From: Nitrobacter sp. NHB1
GTDB lineage: Bacteria; Pseudomonadota; Alphaproteobacteria; Rhizobiales; Xanthobacteraceae
Direction of reading: 5' to 3'
Assembly (NCBI RefSeq): GCF_036964665.1
Contig: NZ_JBAMDA010000001.1
Span: forward strand, 2,828,001-2,892,000
Length of the DNA stretch: 64,000 bases
The notes beneath the pieces were generated by a model that made no database searches, was not told the DNA's origin, and worked only from the letters and a program-made list of their open reading frames with translations. Position 1 is the stretch's first letter. Every line of letters starts with the position of its first letter. Position numbers and translations under genes: made by a program. Shown in pieces: positions 44,721 to 54,175 of the stretch.

Positions 44721-46250
44721 TCAGTCGGACAGCTTGGCGAGGGCCTGGCTGAGTTCGTGAATGGCGTAGGGTTTTCGGAGAACGTGAAAATCCGTCTGGC
44801 CTCCGGCGAGAGCCTCGCTGTAACCGGTGGTCAGCAACACCGGCAAATGCGGATGGGTCGCGCGAAGCGCCTTGGCCAGACCGAGGCCGTCCATTTTTCC
44901 CGGTATCACGATGTCGCTGAAGACGAGATCGACGCTATTGCGTTCGATCTCCAGCAACGCCGCCTCGGCATTGTTGGAGATTCGCACGCGATAGCCGAGC
45001 TGTTCAAGCAATCCGGCGCTCGCATTTGCCACATCCGGATTGTCCTCGACGAGCAGGACGGTGCCGCTTGCGTCGCGGTGGCTCTGCCCGTTGCCCTTGG
45101 CACCCGGCGTTTCGGTCGGCGGAAGATAGATCGTAACCACGGTGCCGCGGCCAAGCTCGCTGTTGATGCCGACATGGCCGCCGGCTTGATGAGCGAAACC
45201 ATGCACCTGCGACAGTCCGAGACCTGTTCCCTTCCCGACAGATTTCGTCGTGAAGAACGGATCGAATACCCTGGCCAGGATGTCCGCCGGGATACCTTGT
45301 CCGGTATCCTCGACTGAAATCGCAAGATAGCGTTCTTCGGCCTCGTCCTGTGGGGCTATGTTTCGCGCCCGCACGACGACGTGTCCGCCGTCTGTCATGG
45401 CGTCGCGTGCGTTGATGACCAGATTGAGCAGCGCCGTTTCGAATTCGGCGGCGTCGATCGTGACGTGCCACAAGTCGTCAGGCGTGTCGATATGCAGGGC
45501 GATGGTGTTGCCGAGGCCGCTATCGAGAACGTCGGCGATCGATCGAATGCGATCCGCGACGGCGGTCGGCAGCGGGTTGACGCTCTGCCGCCGGGAGAAT
45601 GTCAGGAGTTGCCGGGTGAGCGCGCCTCCGCGTTGGGTCGCGGTCTCGATGGCGTGAACTGCCCGCAGGGCCCTCGGGTCGTTCTCGACGATTGTTTTCA
45701 GGGTCTGGATGTTTCCGCTGACAATCATCAGTAGATTGTTGAAGTCGTGAGCGACTCCGCCGGTGAGCTGGCCGAGTGCGTCCATCTTCTGCGATTCCGC
45801 GAGCTGCCGTTGCACGCGCTCGAGTTTTTGCTGGGCCTCGTGGCGCTCCGTGATGTCCCGCGCGATCTTTGTGAAGCCGATGAGGTTTCCGGAGTCGTCG
45901 CGGATGGCGTCGATGACGACGCTGGCCCAGAAGAACGATCCGTCCTTGCGAACCCGCCAGCCTTCCTCATCGTAATGCCCGGTGTCGCTGGCAATCTGCA
46001 ATGCGCGGGCCGGGCGCCCCGCAGCGCGGTCCGCGTCGGTATAAAACCGCGAAAAATGCTGGCCGATGATTTCGTCTGGGCGATAGCCCTTGATGCGTTC
46101 CGCGCCTGCATTCCAGTTGGTGATGATCCCCGTGGGGTCCATCATGTAGATCGCGTAGTCGATGACACCTTCGACGAGAAGCCGGAACCGGTGTTCGCTG
46201 TCGAACAGGTCTTTGGCGTTTTTGTCGTCGTTTTTTGACGTGTCCGGCAT
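44721..46250 (-). CDS. PAS hybrid histidine kinase with C-terminal receiver
   Basis: A 509-residue soluble hybrid kinase. PAS domain about residues 20-135, coiled coil 135-158, dimerisation domain with His168 in GGVAHDFNN, ATPase with NLVINARDAM, VEDTGQGIP and GTGLGLSQV, then a receiver with phospho-acceptor Asp446 in VFSDIVIPG. There is no membrane helix, so it senses a cytoplasmic cue. The DFNN-type H-box places it in the HWE-excluded HisKA 'HDFNN' group. No separate response regulator gene is adjacent. Confidence 0.92.
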   Translation of the reverse strand: MPDTSKNDDKNAKDLFDSEHRFRLLVEGVIDYAIYMMDPTGIITNWNAGAERIKGYRPDEIIGQHFSRFYTDADRAAGRPARALQIASDTGHYDEEGWRVRKDGSFFWASVVIDAIRDDSGNLIGFTKIARDITERHEAQQKLERVQRQLAESQKMDALGQLTGGVAHDFNNLLMIVSGNIQTLKTIVENDPRALRAVHAIETATQRGGALTRQLLTFSRRQSVNPLPTAVADRIRSIADVLDSGLGNTIALHIDTPDDLWHVTIDAAEFETALLNLVINARDAMTDGGHVVVRARNIAPQDEAEERYLAISVEDTGQGIPADILARVFDPFFTTKSVGKGTGLGLSQVHGFAHQAGGHVGINSELGRGTVVTIYLPPTETPGAKGNGQSHRDASGTVLLVEDNPDVANASAGLLEQLGYRVRISNNAEAALLEIERNSVDLVFSDIVIPGKMDGLGLAKALRATHPHLPVLLTTGYSEALAGGQTDFHVLRKPYAIHELSQALAKLSD

Positions 46251-46418
46251 TTAAGCCTCGCAGTCCTCGCGGAGGATAACGACCTCGCAATCGATGTGTT
46301 CCAGCCGATCAAGGCCCCGGCCTGAACGGATAGCGTGGCCTTGCGGGCCTTGATCCTCGCCTGAAAATCATGCGCTTCGGCACGCTGCGCTGCCGCCTGT
46401 GAGGCCCGGCAAGTCCGT

Positions 46419-47072
46419 TCACTTCGGCCCGGCGATCACGCCTTCGCGGTTCTTGATGACCTTGTAATAGGCCCACCACAGATGCGCGGCCGCTCCGCGC
46501 AGCGGACGCCATGGCTCCGCCAGTGGAGCCATCTGTTTTGGCGTGGGTCGCGTCGTCAGCCCGAGGCCGACCTTGATCGCCTCCTGAAGCGCGACATCGC
46601 CCGCGGGCCAGGCATCGCCGTGGCCCAGACAAAACAGCAGGTAGACGTCGGCGGTCCACGGTCCGATGCCGCGATGCCGGACCAGCGTCGCATGGGCGGC
46701 GTCGGCATCTTCCTCGGCGAGCACGTCGAGATTGAGCCGCCCCGCCGCGATCTCGCGCGCGAGCAGTTTCAGCGTGGCGATCTTTGCCGCCGACAATCCC
46801 AGCCGGCCGAGCCGGTCGGCGCGCGCTTTGCCGATCGCATCATGATGGAAGGGCACGAAGGCGGTACTGAGCCGTCCCCAGATCGCGCCAGCGCTCGCGG
46901 TCGACAGTTGCTGGCCGCAGACGATCGCGGCGAGCCCTTCGAAGCCCGGCTCGCGCTGCCGCAGAGCGGGAAGCCCGGTGCGATCCAGGATCGGCTTTAG
47001 CCGCGGATCCTGCTTCACCAGCGCGTTGACGGCCTCGTCGAGATCGGATTGGGTTTTCAGGTGGACGGTCAT
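46419..47072 (-). CDS. DNA-3-methyladenine glycosylase II, AlkA-like
   Basis: A 217-residue HhH-GPD glycosylase: helix-hairpin-helix RHRGIGPWTADVYLLF with the catalytic aspartate in [32 protein letters not shown] is the usual N-terminal element. It removes alkylated purines and complements the TagI at 7 kb. It is minus strand, divergent from gluQ with 46 bases between starts. Confidence 0.9.
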   Translation of the reverse strand: MTVHLKTQSDLDEAVNALVKQDPRLKPILDRTGLPALRQREPGFEGLAAIVCGQQLSTASAGAIWGRLSTAFVPFHHDAIGKARADRLGRLGLSAAKIATLKLLAREIAAGRLNLDVLAEEDADAAHATLVRHRGIGPWTADVYLLFCLGHGDAWPAGDVALQEAIKVGLGLTTRPTPKQMAPLAEPWRPLRGAAAHLWWAYYKVIKNREGVIAGPK

Positions 47073-47118
47073 TCGTTAGTAGTTCTGCGTCACGGCCCGG
47101 TTATGCAAGCAAAGATCG

Positions 47119-47991
47119 ATGCCGCCACCCGTTTTCCGTTTTGCGCCGTCACCGAACGGCTTTCTCCATCTCGGGCACGCCTATTCGGCGTTGCTGAATT
47201 TGGAGTCCGCGCGAGAGGGCGGCGGACGCTTTCTGCTGCGGATCGAGGATATCGATGCGACCCGGTGCCGCCCCGAATTCGAGGCGGCGATCTACGAAGA
47301 CCTCGGCTGGCTCGGGATTGCGTGGGAGACGCCGGTGCGGCGGCAGTCGGACCATTTTGCCGATTACCGCGCGGCGCTCGACCGGCTGGCCGCGCTGGGG
47401 TTGCTCTATCCGAGTTTCGAGAGCCGCGCCGAGATCGCGGCGTTGGTGAAGGCGCGCGAGGCGGATGGTGTCTGGCCGCGCGATCCTGACGGCGCGCCGC
47501 TCTATCCCGGCACGGCAAAATCGCTTTCCGCCACCGAGCGCGAACGGCGGCTGCGATCCGGCGCGGCTTACGCGCTGCGGCTCGATATGGACGCCGCGCG
47601 CCGGCTTGCCGGCGGTCTCGCGTGGACCGAGCGGGGCTGCGGCCCCGACGGGGAAACCGGCGACATCGTCGCGCGGCCGGAAGCCTGGGGCGACGTCGTC
47701 CTCGCGCGCAAGGACACGCCGACCAGCTATCATTTGTCGGCGGTGATCGACGATGCCCTGCAGGGCGTCACCGATGTAGTGCGCGGGCAGGACCTGTTCT
47801 GGTCGACCGCCGTGCACAGGCTGCTGCAAAAAATCCTCGACCTGCCTCAACCCCTCTATCGTCACCACGATCTGATCCGCGATGGCGCCGGGGCGAAGCT
47901 GTCCAAGTCGTCCGAGGCGACCGGCTTGCGGCAATTGCGCGCCCGCGGGGTGACGGCCGGGGAGGTCAGGAGGCTGACCGGCCTGCCCTGA
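47119..47991 (+). CDS. gluQ: Glutamyl-Q tRNA(Asp) synthetase
   Basis: A 290-residue class I synthetase without an anticodon-binding domain. The HIGH motif is HLGHA in FAPSPNGFLHLGHAYSAL and the KMSKS motif is KLSKS. It charges the queuosine of tRNA-Asp with glutamate. The zinc-binding cysteines seen in enterobacterial members (Cys-x-Cys after LYP) are absent here: the segment reads LYPSFESRAEI. Confidence 0.92.
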   Translation: MPPPVFRFAPSPNGFLHLGHAYSALLNLESAREGGGRFLLRIEDIDATRCRPEFEAAIYEDLGWLGIAWETPVRRQSDHFADYRAALDRLAALGLLYPSFESRAEIAALVKAREADGVWPRDPDGAPLYPGTAKSLSATERERRLRSGAAYALRLDMDAARRLAGGLAWTERGCGPDGETGDIVARPEAWGDVVLARKDTPTSYHLSAVIDDALQGVTDVVRGQDLFWSTAVHRLLQKILDLPQPLYRHHDLIRDGAGAKLSKSSEATGLRQLRARGVTAGEVRRLTGLP

Positions 47992-48095
47992 AATTGCCGC
48001 AACGCCGTAATGGTTACCTTGGATTCAAAACCGCCTCCCGCGTGACTCCCGCGCCCGGGCCGTGGCATGCTGGCGCGGGCTGGGGGAAGGACATC

Positions 48096-49343
48096 ATGGC
48101 GCCGACATCGCGCGCGTTGCGCAAGTCTAAAAGGCGACCGGCAAAAAAGCGCAGTTCGAAGAAGGCCGCGAAGTCGGCGAAGACCAGGCGAGCGTCTGCG
48201 CAATCGTCGTCCGGCATTGTCGAGACCGCGCTGGCGGCATTCGCGCACGAGGTACGCACGCCGCTCACCGGAATTCTCGCCATCAGCGATCTGCTCGCCA
48301 CCTCCGATCTCGGTGAGCGCGAGCGGCGCTGGGTCGAGACCATCAAGGCCGGCGCCGACCATCTCGCCAGTCTGGCGACGCTATTCGTCGATGCGGCGAG
48401 AAGTCGTCAATCCGCGCCCGGCGGGCGGCAGGATTTCTTCGATTTGCGCGCGCTGGCGCGCAACGCCGGCGATTCGCTCGCCGGCCGTGCGACGGCCAAG
48501 GGCCTGCGCTCGGCAGTCGAAATTTCCGACAGGCTGCCGGTGTTCGTGACCGGCGATCCCGTTCGCCTGCGCGCGGCGCTGGAGAATTTGATCGACAATG
48601 CCGTCAAGTTCACCGAGCAGGGCGATGTCGTGCTCAAGGCCACGGCGTCGCGGCGGCCGAAGGGAAAAATCTGCGTGACGTTCGTGGTATCCGATAGCGG
48701 CATCGGCCTGTCGCTCGCCGAGATCAGACGGCTGTTCCGGCCGTTCTCGCAGGCCAACGTCTCGATTGCATCGCGCTTCGGCGGCGCTGGCCTCGGGCTG
48801 TCCTCGGTGAAGCAACTGGCGCGCGCGATGGGCGGGGACGTCACAGTGACACAGCGGCGCGGCGGCGGCACCACGTTCACGTTCACCGTTCTGCTGGCGC
48901 CGGCCGAGGGGCCGAGGACGATCCAGTCCGGCGACGCCCCCGATGCGTCATCGGATTTTTCGGGCGGACTGCGGGTTCTCAGCGTCGAGGACAATCCGTT
49001 CGGCCGCGTCGTGCTCAACACCATTCTCACCGAACTCGGCCATCAGGCCGAGTTCGTCGGACGAGGCGAGGATGCCGTCAAGCGCATCGCGCAAGGGGGC
49101 TTCGATGTGGTGCTGATGGATATGGTGCTGCCTGGCATCAGCGGGATCGAGGCGATCGGGCGTATCCGGGCCCTCGATCCGCCGGCCGGGCGGATCGCGA
49201 TTATCGGCGTCTCCGGCAGAAGCGACGACGAGGCGGTATCGCGCGCGGCCGGCGGCGATGCGTTTTTGGTCAAGCCTGTTTCTCCGCGGGCTCTAGCGAC
49301 TGCGCTGCTTGAAGCGAAACGCCGCGCGGCAGCCGCGACTTGA
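48096..49343 (+). CDS. Soluble hybrid histidine kinase/response regulator
   Basis: A 415-residue protein. A Lys/Arg-rich basic N-terminus (residues 1-35) precedes a HisKA domain with His51 in AFAHEVRTPLTG, an ATPase with LENLIDNAVKF, VSDSGIGLS and GGAGLGLSSV, and a receiver with Asp342 in VVLMDMVLPG. There is no sensor or membrane domain, so input may come through partners or nucleic acid contact by the basic tail. Its 3' end overlaps the convergent yihY gene by 74 bases. GGGGGAAGG precedes ATG 48096. Confidence 0.9.
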   Translation: MAPTSRALRKSKRRPAKKRSSKKAAKSAKTRRASAQSSSGIVETALAAFAHEVRTPLTGILAISDLLATSDLGERERRWVETIKAGADHLASLATLFVDAARSRQSAPGGRQDFFDLRALARNAGDSLAGRATAKGLRSAVEISDRLPVFVTGDPVRLRAALENLIDNAVKFTEQGDVVLKATASRRPKGKICVTFVVSDSGIGLSLAEIRRLFRPFSQANVSIASRFGGAGLGLSSVKQLARAMGGDVTVTQRRGGGTTFTFTVLLAPAEGPRTIQSGDAPDASSDFSGGLRVLSVEDNPFGRVVLNTILTELGHQAEFVGRGEDAVKRIAQGGFDVVLMDMVLPGISGIEAIGRIRALDPPAGRIAIIGVSGRSDDEAVSRAAGGDAFLVKPVSPRALATALLEAKRRAAAAT

Positions 49344-50163
49344 TGATGGCCGCGTTCAATTCGCCGCCGAACACGAAGATCGCGGCGATGAAGTACAGAA
49401 ACACCAGCGCAATGACGACCGAGGCCAGACCCGCATACATCGTGACGTAGTTGTTGGCGAAGCGCGCAAGATAAAGGCCGAAGCCAATGCCCGAGGCCAG
49501 CGACGCCAGCACGGTGAAGATGATGCCGGGGATGATCTGGAGGAAGGATCGCCGGCCTGCCGGCAGCCACGCGTGCAGGATCACGAGCGCGATGAACATC
49601 GCAAGGACGGTGATGCCGTAGCGGGCGATGTTGAGCAGGCTTTCATTCGATTCGACAATCAGCGGGACGTAGCGCTTCGCGGCGGCGATGATCAGCGGAC
49701 CGAGCACGATCAGGAACGCCATCGCCAGCGCCGTCACCGCGGCAATCAGCGTGTAGCCGATCGATTCCAGCCGCAGCCAGTACCAGCGGCGCGGCTCGAT
49801 TACCGCATAGGCGCGATTGAGCGCCACCCTCAGGCTTTCGACGCCGTTCGACGCGAAGTAGACCGCGAACACGGCGCCGACGGTCAGCGCATCGCCGCGC
49901 GTCGTCGTCAGCACGTCATGGATTTCGCCGGACAACGCATTGGCGACCTGATCCGGCCAGATCTGGAGCATCAGTTCGGCCGCCTGGTCGGCAAGCTCCT
50001 TGGACCCCAGGAAGCCCGCCAGCGATGTCAGGACGATAAGAAACGGGAACAGCGCCATCAGTGCGGATAGCGCGATATGGCTTGCGATCGCCCAGCCATC
50101 GTCGGCAAGGAACGTGTAGAAGGCGTCCGTTCCGATCTTGTAGACGTAGCGGATATGTCTCAC
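49270..50163 (-). CDS. YihY/BrkB-family membrane protein
   Basis: A 297-residue inner-membrane protein with six hydrophobic segments and YihY features: AFYTFLADDGWAIASHIALSAL, GVESLRVALNRAYAV and YLARFANNYVTMYAGLASVVIALVFLYFIA. Once called RNase BN in error; the function is unsettled, possibly transport. Start ATG 50163. The 3' end overlaps the histidine kinase gene on the other strand. Confidence 0.9.
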   Translation of the reverse strand: MRHIRYVYKIGTDAFYTFLADDGWAIASHIALSALMALFPFLIVLTSLAGFLGSKELADQAAELMLQIWPDQVANALSGEIHDVLTTTRGDALTVGAVFAVYFASNGVESLRVALNRAYAVIEPRRWYWLRLESIGYTLIAAVTALAMAFLIVLGPLIIAAAKRYVPLIVESNESLLNIARYGITVLAMFIALVILHAWLPAGRRSFLQIIPGIIFTVLASLASGIGFGLYLARFANNYVTMYAGLASVVIALVFLYFIAAIFVFGGELNAAIIKSRLPRGVSLQAAQSLEPAEKQA

Positions 50164-50308
50164 GTTTCACCCTGGTCCAGGCCGAATGGCGGCTTCGCCG
50201 GCGCCGTTTACTATCTGATATCAATACATAAAAGGCCAAATTGTTGCGCAAGGCTGAATCTCGTTGCAAGCAATGGCGCAGCCGCGGCTGTGGTGATATA
50301 TAAAAAAA

Positions 50309-50506
50309 ATGACAGTATTCCTGAGCACGATTTTGATTCCGATCGCGGTGGCCTCGGTCGCTGCCGTGTTGCTGATGGGCCTGATCAACATGATGCGCGG
50401 CGGTAATCCCAACCGCTCGCAGAACCTGATGCGATGGCGGATCTTTCTGCAGTTCGTTGCGATCGTCATCACCATGGTGACGATCTGGATGATGGGGCGG
50501 TCTTGA
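50309..50506 (+). CDS. Twin-transmembrane small protein (HIG1-like)
   Basis: A 65-residue protein with two membrane helices joined by a loop that reads NMMRGGNPNRSQNLMRWRI, the pattern of alphaproteobacterial twin-transmembrane/HIG1-domain proteins. Mitochondrial HIG1 relatives support cytochrome oxidase; the bacterial role is unknown. It precedes the adenosyltransferase gene by 43 bases. Confidence 0.85.
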   Translation: MTVFLSTILIPIAVASVAAVLLMGLINMMRGGNPNRSQNLMRWRIFLQFVAIVITMVTIWMMGRS

Positions 50507-50549
50507 TGATGGGGCAATGACGGATTGATGGACCGGCACCGGGGGACCG

Positions 50550-51122
50550 ATGGTCGTTCTCAACCGAATCTACACGCGTACCGGCGACGACGGCACCACC
50601 GCGCTCGGCACCGGTGAGCGCCGCCCGAAATACGACCTCCGTGTCGGCGCCTACGGAACCGTCGATGAGACCAACGCCGCAATCGGCGTGGTCCGGCTGC
50701 ATCTTTCCAGTGCGCCCGATCTCGATGGGATGCTGAGCTGCATCCAGAACGATCTGTTCGATCTCGGCGCCGACCTGGCGGTGCCCCAGCGCGAGGGCAA
50801 AGCCGAACGGCTGCGCATGGTGTCCGGCCAGGTGCTGCGCCTGGAGAATGATATCGACAAACTCAATGCCGGGCTTGCCGAACTGACATCGTTCGTGCTG
50901 CCGGGAGGGACGCCTGCCGCCGCATATCTGCATCTGGCGCGAACCATTTGCCGCCGCGCGGAACGCATGATGGTGGAACTCGCCGCGCAACCCGGCGAGC
51001 CGGTCAACGCTGCCGCGGTCCAGTATATGAACCGGTTGTCGGATTTCCTGTTTGTGGCCAGCCGCTTCATGAACGACAAGGGCGCGGGCGATGTCCTCTG
51101 GGTGCCAGGTCAAAACAGATGA
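50550..51122 (+). CDS. pduO: Cob(I)alamin adenosyltransferase, PduO type
   Basis: A 190-residue protein starting VLNRIYTRTGDDGTTALGTGERRPK, the ATP-binding loop of PduO-type adenosyltransferases, with GTVDETNAAIG and the C-terminal SDFLFVASRFMND. It makes adenosylcobalamin from cob(I)alamin and ATP, feeding enzymes such as methylmalonyl-CoA mutase. With prpE and the acyl-CoA genes in this window it fits propionyl-CoA metabolism, though the mutase is not here. Confidence 0.92.
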   Translation: MVVLNRIYTRTGDDGTTALGTGERRPKYDLRVGAYGTVDETNAAIGVVRLHLSSAPDLDGMLSCIQNDLFDLGADLAVPQREGKAERLRMVSGQVLRLENDIDKLNAGLAELTSFVLPGGTPAAAYLHLARTICRRAERMMVELAAQPGEPVNAAAVQYMNRLSDFLFVASRFMNDKGAGDVLWVPGQNR

Positions 51123-51212
51123 CGGCGAAACCGATAGCTTCCTGGCTTGGCCAGGACCGTGAGGGACCGCGATTTTTGACCGTCGCGCGTTGACCGCCGG
51201 AAACGGGACCTT

Positions 51213-51317
51213 TATAGCGTTTTCGAGCGAAGTGGGTACCGGCTCGCGTCAAGAAGACGCGTCAAAACAAAAGGCTGGAGCCCGGCTTTGATTCCATCAA
51301 AGCCGGAATAGCTCCAG
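51213..51317. repeat. TGGAA-apex hairpin repeat, subtype A copy 2 (inverted)
   Basis: Inverse orientation: tail TATAGCGTTTTCGAGCGAAG, then the hairpin 51275-51317 with apex TTCCA (complement of TGGAA) and stems CTGGAGC/GCTCCAG and CCGGCTTTGA/TCAAAGCCGG separated by a 4-base bulge. It lies between pduO and etfB. Confidence 0.8.
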
Positions 51318-51379
51318 GTTCCGCGCCGAAACTCACACTCCCGGTTGATCCAGCCAAAGCTCGGTTCGAGAGAGGGTCG

Positions 51380-52132
51380 ATGAAGATTCTGGTGCCGGTC
51401 AAGCGGGTTGTCGATTTCAACGTGCAAATCCGCGTCAAGGGCGACGGGTCCGGCGTCGATCTCGCCCGAGTCAAGATGTCGATGAATCCGTTCGACGAGA
51501 TCGCGATCGAGGAAGCCCTGCGTCTTCAGGAGGCTGGCAAGGCGACCGAAGTCGTGCTGGTGTCGATCGGCCCCGCTGAAGCCGCGGAAACGATCCGCAC
51601 CGGTCTTTCCATGGGCGCCGACCGCGGTATCCTGATCAGGTCCGAAGCCCCCGTCGAACCGCTGGCGGTCGCCAAGCTTCTCAAGGCTGTTGTCGAAGAG
51701 GAAGGCCCCGGTCTGATCATTCTCGGCAAGCAGGCTATCGACGACGATTCAAACCAGACCGGCCAGATGCTGGCGGCGCTGCTCGGATGGGCGCAGGCGA
51801 CCTTCGCGTCGAAGCTTGAGGTCGACGGGGCCTATTTCAAGGTGACGCGCGAAGTTGACGGCGGTTTGCAGACGGTCAGGCTGAAAGGGCCGGCGATCGT
51901 GACGACGGACCTGCGGCTCAACGAGCCACGCTATGCCACCCTTCCGAACATCATGAAGGCAAAGAAGAAACCGATCGTGGAGAGGGCCGCCGACCTGTAC
52001 GGCGTTGATCTCGCGCCGCGCCTCGAAGTCCTCCGGACAACCGAACCTCCGGGTCGCAAGGCGGGCGTCAAGGTCAAGGATGTCGCCGAACTGGTGTCCA
52101 AGCTCAGGAACGAAGCCGGGGTAATCCGATGA
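51380..52132 (+). CDS. etfB: Electron transfer flavoprotein subunit beta
   Basis: A 250-residue ETF beta: [15 protein letters not shown] start, [15 protein letters not shown], and [22 protein letters not shown]. The AMP-binding site lies here. With EtfA it carries electrons from acyl-CoA and other dehydrogenases to ETF-quinone oxidoreductase. etfA overlaps by 4 bases (ATGA). Confidence 0.96.
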   Translation: MKILVPVKRVVDFNVQIRVKGDGSGVDLARVKMSMNPFDEIAIEEALRLQEAGKATEVVLVSIGPAEAAETIRTGLSMGADRGILIRSEAPVEPLAVAKLLKAVVEEEGPGLIILGKQAIDDDSNQTGQMLAALLGWAQATFASKLEVDGAYFKVTREVDGGLQTVRLKGPAIVTTDLRLNEPRYATLPNIMKAKKKPIVERAADLYGVDLAPRLEVLRTTEPPGRKAGVKVKDVAELVSKLRNEAGVIR

Positions 52133-53073
52133 CCACGTTGCTGATTGCCGAACATGATCACGCATCGCTGAAGGATGCGACCAACAAGGCGCTGACCGCG
52201 GCCGCTCAACTCGGTGCGCCGGTCGACATACTCGTCGCGGGCGAAAACGCCAGGAGCGCCGCCGAAGCCGCCGCGAAATTGAACGGCGTCGCGAAAGTGC
52301 TGCTCGCGGACAACCCGGTCTACGCCCACGATCTCGCCGAGCCGCTCGCCGCGCTGATCCGCTCGCTAGCGCCGGGTTACGATGCGTTCGTCGCGCCGGC
52401 GACGTCGCGCTTCAAGAACGTGATGCCGCGCGTCGCGGCGCTGCTCGACGTGATGCAGGTTTCCGAAATCATCAAGGTGGTCGCGCCCGATACCTTCGAG
52501 CGGCCGATCTACGCCGGCAATGCGATTCAGACGGTGAAGTCCAGGGATGCCAAGAAGGTCATCACGGTGCGGACCTCGATCTTCGCCGCAACCGGCGACG
52601 GCGGCAATGCTCCGGTGGAGGCCGTCGCCGCGGCGGCCGATCCGGGCTTGTCGAGTTTCGTCGGCGAGGCGGTCGCCAAGAACAATCGCCCCGAACTGAG
52701 CTCGGCCAGGATCATCGTCTCCGGTGGCCGCGGCATGCGCAGTCGCGCGAACTTCACCAAATACCTCGAGCCGCTGGCGGACAAGCTCGGCGCCGGTGTC
52801 GGGGCCTCGCGCGCCGCCGTAGATGCGGGCTATGCGCCGAACGACTGGCAGGTCGGTCAGACCGGCAAGGTCGTGGCTCCGGACCTTTACATCGCCATCG
52901 GTATCTCCGGCGCGATCCAGCATCTCGCCGGCATGAAGGATTCCAAGGTGATCGTGGCGATCAACAAGGACGGGGATGCGCCCATTTTCCAGGTGGCCGA
53001 TTACGGCCTGGTGGCGGACCTGTATCAGGCGGTCCCCGAACTCACCGAAGAACTTGGAAAGCCCGGACGCTAA
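52129..53073 (+). CDS. etfA: Electron transfer flavoprotein subunit alpha
   Basis: A 314-residue ETF alpha with the C-terminal FAD-binding region: [39 protein letters not shown] and [14 protein letters not shown]. It pairs with EtfB. It is followed by hbd after 101 bases in the same orientation. Confidence 0.96.
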   Translation: MTTLLIAEHDHASLKDATNKALTAAAQLGAPVDILVAGENARSAAEAAAKLNGVAKVLLADNPVYAHDLAEPLAALIRSLAPGYDAFVAPATSRFKNVMPRVAALLDVMQVSEIIKVVAPDTFERPIYAGNAIQTVKSRDAKKVITVRTSIFAATGDGGNAPVEAVAAAADPGLSSFVGEAVAKNNRPELSSARIIVSGGRGMRSRANFTKYLEPLADKLGAGVGASRAAVDAGYAPNDWQVGQTGKVVAPDLYIAIGISGAIQHLAGMKDSKVIVAINKDGDAPIFQVADYGLVADLYQAVPELTEELGKPGR

Positions 53074-53174
53074 CGATGATCCGAAGAAGGCTCGCCGGAG
53101 CAACGGACTTCGGCCGGTGTTTGTGCAAGAATGGGCAGACCGCTGCGCGGTTCGGCACCCGGTGAGATGGTAAA

Positions 53175-54056
53175 ATGGCGGCAATGATCAGAAAAGTCGG
53201 CGTAATCGGTTCGGGTCAGATGGGCAACGGTATTGCGCATGTGGCGGCCCTCGCCGGGCTCGACGTGGTGCTCAACGATCTTTCCCCCGATCAACTGAAG
53301 TCGGCCATGGTCACCATCAATGGCAACCTGTCGCGTCAGGTGTCGAAGAAGATCATCACCGAGGATGCTCGCCAGAAAGCGCTTGCACGGATTGGGCAAA
53401 CTGAAACCCTCGACGGGCTTACCGATTGCGATCTGGTGATCGAGACCGCCGTAGAGAAGGAGGAGGTCAAGCGCAAAATCTTTCACGATCTGTGCGCGGT
53501 GCTGAAGCCAGAGGCCATCATCGCCTCGAACACGTCATCGATCTCGATTACGCGGCTTGCCGCGTCCACCGATCGTCCGGAGAAGTTCATCGGCATTCAC
53601 TTCATGAATCCGGTGCCGCTGATGGAACTGGTCGAACTGATCCGCGGCATCGCGACCGGTGATGCGACCTTCGATGCGGCCAAGGAATTCGTCACCGGAC
53701 TAGGCAAGCAAATCGCCGTGTCCGAGGATTTCCCGGCCTTCATCGTCAACCGTATTCTGCTGCCGATGATCAATGAGGCGATCTACACGCTGTACGAAGG
53801 CGTCGGCAACGTCGAGGCGATCGATGTCGCCATGAAGCTCGGCGCGCATCATCCGATGGGACCGCTTGAACTCGCCGATTTCATCGGACTCGACACCTGC
53901 CTGTCGATCATGCAGATGCTTCACGAAGGGCTCGCCGACTCCAAGTACCGGCCCTGTCCGCTGCTGGTGAAATACGTCGAGGCCGGCTGGCTCGGCCGCA
54001 AGAGCCAGCGCGGCTTCTACGACTATCGCGGCGAAAAACCGGTTCCGACGCGCTGA
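53175..54056 (+). CDS. hbd: 3-hydroxybutyryl-CoA dehydrogenase
   Basis: A 293-residue short 3-hydroxyacyl-CoA dehydrogenase: NAD-binding IGSGQMGNGIAHVAA, then TSSISITRLA, the catalytic His-Glu pair in GIHFMNPVPLMELVELI, and GFYDYRG at the end. It interconverts acetoacetyl-CoA and 3-hydroxybutyryl-CoA. With etfBA it belongs to short-chain acyl-CoA or polyhydroxybutyrate metabolism. Confidence 0.93.
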   Translation: MAAMIRKVGVIGSGQMGNGIAHVAALAGLDVVLNDLSPDQLKSAMVTINGNLSRQVSKKIITEDARQKALARIGQTETLDGLTDCDLVIETAVEKEEVKRKIFHDLCAVLKPEAIIASNTSSISITRLAASTDRPEKFIGIHFMNPVPLMELVELIRGIATGDATFDAAKEFVTGLGKQIAVSEDFPAFIVNRILLPMINEAIYTLYEGVGNVEAIDVAMKLGAHHPMGPLELADFIGLDTCLSIMQMLHEGLADSKYRPCPLLVKYVEAGWLGRKSQRGFYDYRGEKPVPTR

Positions 54057-54071
54057 GAGCAGAATGACGCT

Positions 54072-54175
54072 AGAGCGTCCGTTCTGATGGAATCAGAACG
54101 GACGCTCCAAGCTATTGAGTGGTCGCATTTACTTACGGTGAACCGGTGTCCACTTCACCGGGAAATACTCTAAGG
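54072..54175. repeat. TGGAA-apex hairpin repeat, subtype B copy 1
   Basis: 15-bp stem GAGCGTCCGTTCTGA/TCAGAACGGACGCTC with apex TGGAA, then a tail containing TTGAGTGGTCGCATTT, ACCGGTGTCCACTTCACC and ACTCTA. It lies between convergent hbd and tlpA. Confidence 0.82.
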
